Of a DNA stretch of 64,000 bases, positions 12,996 to 23,400 are shown one piece after another. Below the pieces are notes generated by a model. It saw only the letters and a list, made by a program, of their open reading frames with translations. It was not told the DNA's origin and did not search any database. Every line of letters begins with the position of its first letter. Within the stretch, counting starts at the first letter, position 1. The DNA comes from Bostrychus sinensis (Eukaryota > Chordata > Actinopteri > Gobiiformes > Eleotridae). The stretch spans positions 620,703-684,702 of the forward strand of contig CM036247.1 in the NCBI GenBank assembly GCA_020698575.1. The letters run 5' to 3'. Both the position numbers and the translations under genes were made by a program.

Positions 12996-13912
12996 TCTGT
13001 CTCTGTCTCTGTCTCTGTCTCTGTCTCTGTCTCTGTCTCTGTCTCTGTCCCTGTCCCTGTCTCTGTCTCTGTCTCTGTCTCTGTCCCTGTCTCTGTCTCT
13101 GTCTCTGTCTCTGTCTCTGTCTCTGTCCCTGTCCCTGTCCCTGTCCCTGTCCACACACTGTCCCTGTCCCTGTCCCTGTCCCTGTCTCTGTCCCTGTCCC
13201 TGTCCCTGTCTCTGTCCCTGTCCCTGTCTCTGTCTCTGTCTCTGTCCCTGTCCCTGTCCCTGTCCACACACTGTCCCTGTCCCTGTCCCTGTCCCTGTCT
13301 CTGTCTCTGTCCCTGTCCCTGTCCACACACTGTCCCTGTCCCTGTCCCTGTCCCTGTCTCTGTCTCTGTCTCTGTCTCTGTCCCTGTCCCTGTCCCTGTC
13401 CACACACTGTCCCTGTCCCTGTCCCTGTCCCTGTCTCTGTCTCTGTCTCTGTCTCTGTCCTCTGTCCCTGTCCCTGTCTCTGTCTCTGTCTCTGTCTCTG
13501 TGCCTGTCTCTGTCTCTGTCTCTGTCTCTGTCTCTGTCCCTGTCCCTGTCCCTGTCCCTGTCTCTGTCTCTGTCTCTGTCTCTGTCTCTGTCTCTGTCTC
13601 TGTCTCTGTCCTCTGTCTCTGTCTCTGTCTCTGTCTCTGTCTCTGTCTCTGTCTCTGTCTCTGTCTCTGTCTCTGTCCCTGTCTCTGTCTCTGTCTCTGT
13701 CTCTGTCTCTGTCCACACTCTGTCTCTGTCTCTGTCTCTGTCCCTGTCTCTGTCTCTGTCCCTGTCTCTGTCTCTGTCTCTGTCCACACTCTGTCTCTGT
13801 CTCTGTCTCTGTCCCTGTCTCTGTCTCTGACTCTGTCTCTGTCCCTGTCCCTGTCCCTGTCTCTGTCTCTGTCTCTGTCTCTGTCTCTGTCCCTGTCCCT
13901 GTCCCTGTCCCT
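11662..13912. repeat. CTGTCY hexamer array, 2.25 kb
   Basis: Units CTGTCC and CTGTCT with several interspersed CCACACACTGTCC breaks and a few 5-bp units (CCCGT). It lies just upstream of the copine promoter region. It is open in five or six frames for hundreds of codons, which is a property of a stop-free hexamer and not evidence of coding. The right end directly abuts a truncated transposon copy. Confidence 0.97.
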
Positions 13913-14389
13913 AAAATAAAGAGGCTAATTTACCTGCCCAACAATAAAGAAACAAAAACGTGATCTGATTTGCAGCCTTCTCTGTCTCTCATCTGACGCC
14001 AGCGAGCAAAAGTCTGTCCGATGTTGACTCTTGTCTGCGATCTGGTGCGGTCCCTTTCACACTTTCTTTTTCTTGCCTCGTCCGACATTGTCTTCATCTT
14101 CTTGTGTCCTTCGGCCCTGACGAACTGGCGAAAATAACAACGCTAAAAGTAGCTTCATGGTTATACTGCGCCTCAGGTATAAGAGCAGAAGGGAATGCCG
14201 TAAAGCGAGTCGTTTCCTGTCACGTGACTTTTCCTCAACAGCGGCCAAGTTGCGAGGGCGGTTTCTCAGAACAGAAGCCCCGCTCGGAGCAACAGATCGT
14301 GCCTCAGGCCTTATAATCGCTCAAAAAATCACAAAAACAAGTCAGATGCCCCACATATTTAGGAGAAAAGTTACACAGTGTAACTTTAA
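13913..14389 (-). mobile_element. TTAA-flanked MITE-like element, truncated copy C
   Basis: Matches the two full copies at 15795-16567 and 31157-31930 but lacks the half carrying the 'cccggtcttgcgcctctaga' end. The break coincides with the end of the hexamer array. The intact end reads ttacacagtgtaact followed by TTAA (14386-14389). It holds a copy of the 52-codon frame (14088..13930, minus strand). Confidence 0.85.
13930..14088 (-). CDS. 52-codon frame inside MITE copy C
   Basis: Same 159-base frame as in copy B with few differences (LLLGR instead of LLLDR before the stop). It remains open although the element is truncated. It could still be a chance or relic frame. Confidence 0.35.
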   Translation of the reverse strand: MSDEARKRKCERDRTRSQTRVNIGQTFARWRQMRDREGCKSDHVFVSLLLGR

Positions 14390-15381
14390 AGGAGCTCACC
14401 TGCTCAGTTTTGTCATGTAGCTGAATAACCATCAATGTGTTACGTTAGCATAGCACACACCTATTCAGCTGTTGTTGTCTATTCTATTATTACTATAACT
14501 CGCCTTTCAACATCAAATGTCTGTTCCTGGTGTCAGATTTCTTATATTCCAGAGCGACGTATAGTCCAGAGAATACGGTAGGCCTTAACTTTAGCAAAAT
14601 CTATTTAATGACTGTGAGTGCTACCCACTCTGCTACTGAGCTGCCTTGGATCCTCTTTAGGATTTGTCTGGGCCTGTTTGTTCACGTCTGTAAACTCTAA
14701 TTCTCGCTGCCGCTCTTTCACAGACATTACGGCCAGCGCTGCAGTCCTGAAGATCCCGGCGCACATGGAGGCGATTATGGAGCATCTGGAACAGCACCAG
14801 AGCCGCGCAAATGAGTTTGTTTTGAAGAGTTTGCTGCGTTCTTTGGCAGTTGTGAGGTCAGAGCCGGGACAAACGCAGGCATTTAACAAGAACATAAATA
14901 CTGGGGCCAACTGTAAGCCATTATTCTCTCACTGATGAACACGAGCGCGGGAACGAGACCAGGTCCCGGGGCCAGAGCTGGAGAGTCCCAGCCAACTCTG
15001 CAGCTCACACTTCACCCACAGCTGCACAGCACTGGGGCCTCCTCATGAACAGCTGCACTCGGAAACGTTTAAACCCCAAGACTTTTCAAGAAGAGAAGAA
15101 GGTCCCAGAGCGTCCTGGACCGAGGCTGACGCAGCAGTGACCAGGAAAATCTTCACATCACAATTTCCCGAAAGCCTAGATCACGATTTGGATTTTATTA
15201 TAATTCATGTAAACATTGCAATTTGCTTTTGTCTTTAAGAGAAACCTAAAGTCCTGCTTCATCTGGAAGTAAAATAAACTCATACTTAGACAAACTTTAT
15301 TGATCCACAACACAGTTTTTCACTTGTACTATTACTACTGACAATTTACAACTAATCATAAGTAACAGTAAATATTTAAGT
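14390..15381. other. Intergenic, no gene seen; fragment of a common fish repeat
   Basis: Positions 14549-14581 (gagcgacgtatagtccagag, then aatacggta) resemble the end of a widespread fish MITE. The rest shows no coding exon of pik3r4, cpne4 or any family I recognise. Open frames near 14605-14935 have no recognisable similarity. Confidence 0.5.
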
Positions 15382-15794
15382 ATAGGGCTGCAGGATACGG
15401 AGAAAACCTGCGATATTCCATAACTATGTTGAAAATTGCGATAACGATATTGTGATATTTGAAAACAGAGCCTACTTTTGGAACATAGTAAGTTAAATTC
15501 ACTACATTTCACAAAAATGTAAGTTCCTGTATTTACTCAAAACTTAACTCAGACTAAACCAGGAATAAAACAAGGCTAAGCTGGGACTAAATTAATTAAA
15601 TTACCACTAAAACTGGACTTTTTAACATTTTTATTTAGTCACAACACATGTTCTTTTAAGGCTCTGGTGGAAAATGATTCTTCAGTGTAAATCTCTGTCA
15701 GATGGAAGACCACAGCGTTATTGATGATATATTTAGATTCTGTGATACAGATATTGCGATAACGATATTATTGCGATATATTGTGCAGCCCTAT
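15382..15794. mobile_element. Short DNA transposon (MITE) with atagggctgca termini
   Basis: The left end atagggctgcaggata and right end atattgtgcagccctat are inverted copies over about 11-12 bases. The interior is AT-rich with 'gcgataacgatatt' motifs typical of a common teleost element. A truncated relative of its right half lies at 61920-62035 in pogz. Copy B of the TTAA element begins right at its right end. Confidence 0.75.
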
Positions 15795-16567
15795 TTAAAG
15801 TTACACTGTGTAACTTTTCTCCTAAATATGTGGGGCATCTGACTTGTTTTTGTGATTTTTTGAGCGATTATAAGGCCTGAGGTGTGATCTGTTGCTCCGA
15901 GCGGGGCTTCTGTTCTGAGAAACCGCCCTCGCAGTTTGGCCGGGAGCGCTCCGCTGTTGAGGAAGAGTCACGTGACAGGAAACGACTCGCTTTACGGCAT
16001 TCCCTTCTGCTCTTATACCTGAGGCGCAGTATAACCATGAAGCTACTTTTAGCATTGTTATTTTCGCCAGTTCGTCAGGGCCGAAGGACACAAGAAGATG
16101 AAGACAATGTCGGACGAGGCAAGAAAAAGAAAATGTGAAAGGGACCGCACCAGATCGCAGACAAGAGTCAACATCGGACAGACTTTTGCTCGCTGGCGTC
16201 AGATGAGAGACAGAGAAGGCTGCAAATCAGATCACGTTTTTGTTTCTTTATTGTTGGACAGGTAAATTAGCCTCTTTATTTTTTCTTTAGAACGTGCTTT
16301 TTCATACAGTTATTAGTTGTTTTTACTGCGACCATTGCGCGATATTTGTTGATAAGCTAACGCTAGCGCTAACTCTATAGAAGATCCAGTCCAAACTTCC
16401 AAAGGTAGCAGCAGGTCAACTAAAGTTGAAACAATGATGGAAATAGACGCACGCTCGCACAGTTTCAGAAGGAGGAGGGGCCCTAGTGTTTACGTTTTGC
16501 GACGGTGCAGTGGCAGCTGTGGCCTCTAGAGGCGCAAGACCGGGAATCTTACACAGTGTAACTTTAA
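15795..16567 (+). mobile_element. TTAA-flanked MITE-like element, full copy B
   Basis: 765 bases between two TTAA sites (15795-15798 and 16564-16567). The ends are inverted repeats (agttacactgtgtaact and its complement, one mismatch at the other end), and each end is itself nearly palindromic. A TTAA target is the hallmark of piggyBac-type insertion, but the tips do not begin CCC, so the superfamily is uncertain. It carries a short reading frame on the plus strand, listed separately. Confidence 0.85.
16107..16265 (+). CDS. 52-codon frame inside MITE copy B
   Basis: It begins MSDEARKRKCERDRTRSQTR, continues with NIGQTFARWRQMRD and ends LLLDR followed by TAA; the stop overlaps a donor-like AG|GTAAAT. 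I recall similar basic RVNIG..F.RWR..LLLDR segments at the start of lineage-expanded fish proteins of unknown function. The frame is intact, 159 bases long, in all three copies. It may be a captured first exon or a transposon leftover, and no function is claimed. Confidence 0.4.
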   Translation: MSDEARKRKCERDRTRSQTRVNIGQTFARWRQMRDREGCKSDHVFVSLLLDR

Positions 16568-17554
16568 GTATTTGCTTTGTGTAACAAAATGTGCAAAGAA
16601 TAATATTTTTACAAACCAAATCATTCTTTTGTGTTTTGAACTATAGCCTGCCACAATTTTAGATGTATGTCCTTGATTATATGAACATTTTATTGTAATG
16701 TTTGTCAGAAATTCCCTTCACTTATTAATTCACCACAGCGTAACTGAACAGGTGAGCTGATGGGACTCCAGAGTTAAACATCTGACATCTCAGAAATGAT
16801 GAAGTTCTTCAGAGTAAGGGCGAAATGTCTTCTAAAAACAAACCTTGTCCAGACCACCTTCTTGTTTAACCTTTACAAAACATTTTTCCTGGATGACTGC
16901 GAACCTGCACAGACATCTGACAGATTAGTTTAGTAATGTGTGGCGACCAGAGTTATGACCAGTACAGCCATTAATCGACCGACCAAAGGATATGCGGGGG
17001 AGTTTTACACAAATAAGTAACTTCACATGATTAATTCAGATCATAAAACATCAAGAAAAGATGGCTGTAACATATATTATCTAAAAATCATCTATGTTAT
17101 CTTAAATAAAATGAAAAATAAAAGTTATCAGGTCATCGACTAAACCGACCAGAGGCTGTCAGCCCCAGTAACTACAGTCATGTATCCACTTTTTACTTAC
17201 GATAATAAAAGTGGATACATCACTATAGTTATCATTATAGGCATCACTGTTTTCTAGGAAGTGTACATCAATATAGATAGAAAAAAGATCTATAATATTG
17301 GAAATACCACTATTAGAAATTTACATGTTAAAATAAATTAAAACACGGCTTTTTGGATGTCATTCTTGTGTTTTTAATGAAATAAAATGCTATATTCACT
17401 TCAAATAATAAACCCTGGCCATATTGCTACATTCCAGAGTAAACTTTTATGATTTTTGGCAAAAAGTTGTTTTATCAGTTATCAGTATGGTGCTGAATCG
17501 TATCGGATCGTTCTAAATCATTCTTGAATCTTATCAGAATAATTCTGATTGATA
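16568..17554. other. AT-rich intergenic or pik3r4 3' side, no exon seen
   Basis: No coding segment is recognised. In particular there is nothing resembling the WD40 exons expected downstream of pik3r4. The stretch near 16790-16880 (gggcgaaatgtcttctaaaa, then acaaaccttgtccagac) resembles the end of a common fish interspersed repeat. Confidence 0.5.
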
Positions 17555-20257
17555 TCCTCGTTATAACCACGTACTGTTACCTCGTTATAACCACGTACTG
17601 TTACCTCGTTATAACCGCGTACCGTTACCTCGTTATAACCACGTACTGTTACCTCGTTATAACCACGTACTGTTACCTCGTTATAACCGCGTACTGTTAC
17701 CTCGTTATAACCGCGTACCGTTACCTCGTTATAACCGCGTACCGTTACCTCGTTATAACCGCGTACCGTTACCTCGTTATAACCACGTACTGTTACCTCG
17801 TTATAACCGCGTACTGTTACCTCGTTATAACCGCGTACCGTTACCTCGTTATAACCACGTACCGTTACCTCGTTATAACCACGTACTGTTACCTCGTTAT
17901 AACCACGTACTGTTACCTCGTTATAACCACATACTGACCGTTACCTCGTTATAACCACGTACTGTTACCTCGTTAAAACCACGTACCGTTACCTCATTAT
18001 AACCACGTACTGTTACCTCGTTAAAACCACGTACCGTTACCTCATTATAACCACGTACCGTTACCTCGTTATAACCACGTACTGTTACCTCGTTATAACC
18101 ACGTACCGTTACCTCGTTATAACCACGTACTGTTACCTCGTTATAACCACGTACTGTTACCTCGTTATAACCACATACTGACCGTTACCTCGTTATAACC
18201 ACGTACTGTTACCTCGTTAAAACCACGTACCGTTACCTCATTATAACCACGTACTGTTACCTCGTTATAACCACGTACTGTTACCTCGTTATAACCACGT
18301 ACTGACTGTTACCTCGTTATAACCACGTACTGTTACCTCGTTATAACCACGTACTGACTGTTACCTCGTTATAACCACGTACTGACCGTTACCTCGTTAT
18401 AACCACGTACTGTTACCTCGTTATAACCACGTACTGTTACCTCGTTATAACCACGTACTGACCGTTACTTCGTTATAACCACGTACTGTTACCTCGTTAT
18501 AACCACGTACTGTTACCTCGTTATAACCGCGTACTGTTACCTCGTTATAACCGCGTACTGTTACCTCGTTATAACCGCATACTGTTACCTCGTTATAACC
18601 ACGTACTGTTACCTCGTTATAACCACGTACTGACCGTTACTTCGTTATAACCACGTACTGTTACCTCGTTATAACCACATACTGTTACCTCGTTATAACC
18701 GCGTACTGTTACCTCGTTATAACCGCGTACTGACTGTTACCTCGTTATAACCACGTACTGTTACCTCGTTATAACTACGTACTGTTACCTCGTTATAACT
18801 ACGTACTGTTACCTCGTTATAACCACGTACTGTTACCTCGTTATAACCACGTACTGTTACCTCGTTATAACTACGTACTGTTACCTCGTTATAACCACGT
18901 ACTGTTACCTCGTTATAACCACGTACCTCGTTATAACCACGTACTGTTACCTCGTTATAACCACGTACTGCTACCTCGTTATAACCACGTACTGTTACCT
19001 CATTATAACCACGTACCGTTACCTCGTTATAACCACGTACTGCTACCTCGTTATAACCACGTACTGTTACCTCGTTATAACCACGTACTGTTACCTCGTT
19101 ATAACTACGTACTGTTACCTCGTTATAACCACGTACTGACTGTTACCTCGTTATAACCACGTACTGTTACCTCGTTATAACTACGTACTGTTACCTCGTT
19201 ATAACCACGTACTGTTACCTCGTTATAACCACGTACTGTTACCTCGTTATAACCACGTACTGACTGTTACCTCGTTATAACCACGTACTGTTACCTCGTT
19301 ATAACCACATACTGTTACCTCGTTATAACCACGTACTGTTACCTCGTTATAACCACGTACCTCGTTAAAACCACGTACTGTTACCTCGTTATAACCACGT
19401 ACTGTTACCTCATTATAACCACGTACCGTTACCTCGTTATAACCACGTACTGTTACCTCATTATAACCACGTACTGTTACCTCGTTATAACCACGTACTG
19501 TTACCTTGTTATAACCACGTACTGACCGTTACCTCGTTATAACGTACTGTTACCTCGTTATAACCACGTACTGTTACCTCGTTATAACCGCATACTGTTA
19601 CCTCGTTATAACCACGTACTGTTACCTCGTTATAACCACGTACTGTTACCTCGTTATAACCACGTACTGACCGTTACCTCGTTATAACGTACTGTTACCT
19701 CGTTATAACCACGTACTGTTACCTCGTTATAACCGCGTACTGTTACCTCGTTATAACCGCATACTGTTACCTCGTTATAACCACGTACTGTTACCTCGTT
19801 ATAACCACGTACTGACTGTTACCTCGTTATAACCGCGTACTGTTACCTCGTTATAACCACATACTGTTACCTCGTTATAACGTACTGTTACCTCGTTATA
19901 ACCACATACTGTTACCTCGTTATAACGTACTGTTACCTCGTTATAACCACGTACTGTTACCTCGTTATAACCGCATACTGTTACCTCGTTATAACCACGT
20001 ACTGTTACCTCGTTATAACCACGTACTGTTACCTCGTTATAACCACGTACTGACCGTTACCTCGTTATAACGTACTGTTACCTCGTTATAACCACGTACT
20101 GTTACCTCGTTATAACCGCGTACTGTTACCTCGTTATAACCGCATACTGTTACCTCGTTATAACCACGTACTGTTACCTCGTTATAACCACGTACTGACT
20201 GTTACCTCGTTATAACCACGTACTGTTACCTCGTTATAACCATGTACTGACCGTTAC
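17555..20257 (-). repeat. 24-bp tandem array, about 110 units, starting at the pik3r4 exon 12 donor
   Basis: On the minus strand each unit reads GAG|GTAACAGTACGTGG followed by TTATAAC. The first unit follows exon 12 directly, so every unit carries the GAG|GTAAC donor-like sequence of the exon 12 donor (AGAG|GTAACG). Variants include 28-bp units with an extra GTCA and 20-bp units lacking CCAC. It occupies the whole visible intron 12. Confidence 0.95.
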
Positions 20258-20456
20258 CTCTTTTGTCTTCGGTCTCGCTGCGCGGCTTCACGAGGTCCAC
20301 CTGCCGTCCCATGATGCCGAGCGTGCCCAGGTCGATGAGTCCGCTCTGAGCGTGCTCAGTCTGGTTCTGCTCCACCATCGAGGCCTTGGCTTTGTTGGAC
20401 TTCAGCATAAAATCCTTCAGAGCCAGGAGCTTGTCCTCCTCCGCCTCCGTCATGCC
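20258..20456 (-). CDS. pik3r4: pik3r4 exon 12 (residues about 782-848)
   Basis: Acceptor gtgcag ends at 20457 and donor AGAG|GTAACG starts at 20257. Reads GMTEAEEDKLLALKDFMLKS and later LGIMGRQVDLVK, matching the linker after the HEAT region of VPS15. 199 bases, ending in phase 1. This is the last pik3r4 exon that I can find. Continuing into the intron reads NGQYMVITR and then a stop. Confidence 0.93.
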
Positions 20457-23400
20457 CTGCACACAGACGCAGATCCAGTTAGAACCAGGTCAGAACCGGT
20501 CCAGAACCAGGTCAGAACCAGTCCAGAACCAGATCAGAACCAGGTCAGAACCAGGTCAGAACCGGTCCAGAACCAGATCAGAACCAGGTCAGAACCAGGT
20601 CAGAACCAGGTCAGAACTGGTCCAGAACCAGGTCAGAACCAGGTCAGAACTGGTCCAGAACCAGATCAGGACCAGGTCAGAACCGGTCCAGAACCAGGTC
20701 AGAACCGGTCCAGAACCAGATCAGAACCAGGTCAGAACCAGGTCAGAACCGGTCCAGAACCAGGTCAGAACCGGTCCAGAACCAGGTCAGAACCAGGTCA
20801 GAACTGGTCCATAACCAGGTCAGAACCAGGTCAGAACCGGTCCAGAACCAGGTCAGAACTTTTAAATCCACAGGAAGAGAGACTGTCTGTGGACTCAAGA
20901 GCTGCGCTAACTGTGGAGCTAATGTAGAGCTAATGTGGAGCTAATGTAGAGCTAATGTAGAGCTAATGTGGAGCTAATGTAGAGCTAATGTAGAGCTAAT
21001 GTGGAGATAATGTAGAGCTAATGTAGAGCTAATGTGGAGCTAATGTGGAGCTAATGTAGAGCTAATGTAGAGCTAATGTGGAGCTAATGTGGAGCTAATG
21101 TAGAGCTAATGTGGAGCTAATGTGGAGCTAATGTAGAGCTAATGTGGAGCTAATGTAGAGCTAATGTAGAGCTAATGTGGAGCTAATGTGGAGCTAATGT
21201 AGAGCTAATGTAGAGCTAATGTGGCCACAGGCTCAGTAAAGAACACGCCCTGAAGCAAAAGTCACAAAAAGCTGGACAAAGCAGAAGCTACAGAAGGTAA
21301 AGGTCTGGTCTCACAGCAAAGTCACAAAGTGAAGCTGCTGTGAGCTCACAGAGGACACAGCACTGATCAGCTGTGGACAGAGGACAGTTCTGTGTCCCCT
21401 TGTCTTCACACAATTATAACAGACTCTAACTAAATGTTGGGACACTGTGTATAAAAATTATAGAATGCAGTGGTAGAAGAAAATTAAACATTATAGTCAC
21501 AAGATAAAATATATTACCACTTCATAAAAAATAAATGCTCATTTTTGACAGCAACAGGTCTCTGTGTGAAAAAGACAACAAATGTGAAATGCTTACTAAA
21601 AAAAAGCTGGACTGGACATTTTACAACAAAATAGGTTAATTGTCCACAATTCAGCAACAAGACTAGGAATAAAACGTGTTTTAATACTGTTATTAGTATT
21701 GGATTTATTGGATGCTTGTGGTCTTCTGGCCTTGAGCAGGGCTGCTGTCATCAAATTTTAAAAAAGTGAGACAGTATTATATCAGCACCTGATAGGTTTA
21801 TGTTAAAATATAAACACCATTTTTAATGAAAAGAATGAATGAAATCTGTGAAGCATATTACACAGTGCCCTTTGTCCAAAAATAACTATAAAAATGATAC
21901 AATTTAAATGTACACTTTTATACTATCATTTCTTTATGTCATGTTCGGCCCGTGACCTATGACCCGGCCCGAACCAGGAACTGAGTTTGAACCCACTGCT
22001 TTACAGAGACCTACATATTCTGAATACTTGTGAAGTATTCTGAAGTATTTATGTACTTGGGCGTATTCCTGTGAAACTCCCACACAGACCTGGGACCAGA
22101 TCCAGGCTGGACTCTCAGTTTGAAGGAAATATCTCCGTTTGTACAGAAAAACTTCAGATTCCACAGAAGTGTTACTCAGAAACTGAACCGGGTCACTGCT
22201 GCTGATCTGACCACAGAGGGAAGTACTGCAGTAGTACTCAGGTTAAAGTACTGCTACTACAACTATATAGTACCTGAGTACAACTAAAGTAACTACATTA
22301 TCTAAAAAAATAAATAAATCACTGAATGTGTAAGAAAGAGTTACACTGACCACTGCTGGACAAGACTGGAATTACACCACACTGCTGTAATTCACCTGAG
22401 TCAGACTTAGTCCTGGTTTAGTCCTGGTTTAGTCCTGGTTTAGTCCTGGTTTAGACCTGGTTTAGACCTGGTTTAGTCCTGGTTTAGACCTGGTTTAGTC
22501 CTGGTTTAGACCTGGTTCAGACCTGGTTTAGTCCTGGTTTAGTCCTGGTTTAGACCTGGTTTAGTCCTGGTTTAGTCCTGGTTTAGTCCTGGTTTAGACC
22601 TGGTTTAGTCCTGGTTTAGTCCTGGTTTAGACCTGGTTTAGACCTGGTTTAGTCCTGGTTTAGAGCTGGTTTAGTCCTGGTTTAGACCTGGTTTAGTCCT
22701 GGTTTAGTCCTGGTTTAGACCTGGTTTAGACCTGGTTTAGACCTGGTTTAGTCCTGGTTTAGTCCTGGTTTAGTCCTGGTTTAGACCTGGTTTAGACCTG
22801 GTTTAGACCTGGTTTAGACCTGGTTTAGTCCTGGTTTAGTCCTGGTTTAGACCTGGTTTAGTCCTGGTTTAGTCCTGGTTTAGTCCTGGTTTAGACCTGG
22901 TTTAGACCTGGTTTAGTCCTGGTTTAGCCCTGGTTTAGTCCTGGTTTAGTCCTGGTTTAGACCTGGTTTAGTCCTGGTTTAGACCTGGTTTAGACCTGGT
23001 TTAGACCTGGTTTAGTCCTGGTTTAGCCCTGGTTTAGTCCTGGTTTAGTCCTGGTTTAGACCTGGTTCAGACCTGGTTTAGTCCTGGTTTAGTCCTGGTT
23101 TAGACCTGGTTTAGTCCTGGTTTAGACCTGGTTTAGTCCTGGTTTAGTCCTGGTTTAGTCCTGGTTTAGACCTGGTTTAGCCCTGGTTTAGTCCTGGTTT
23201 AGACCTGGTTTAGTCCTGGTTTAGACCTGGTTTAGTCCTGGTTTAGACCTGGTTTAGTCCTGGTTTAGTCCTGGTTTAGACCTGGTTTAGACCTGGTTTA
23301 GTCCTGGTTTAGTCCTGGTTTAGTCCTGGTTTAGACCTGGTTTAGTCCTGGTTTAGTCCTGGTTTAGACCTGGTTTAGTCCTGGTTTAGTCCTGGTTTAG

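Noticed and set aside
11546..13963. Several 430-750 codon open frames (LSLSLS, DRDRDR, GQGQRQ and similar)
   Set aside because: A CTGTCY hexamer has no stop in any frame; there are no splice signals, conserved domain or codon structure.
14605..14935. Overlapping frames of about 100 codons on both strands
   Set aside because: No similarity recognised, no splice pattern, ordinary chance length.
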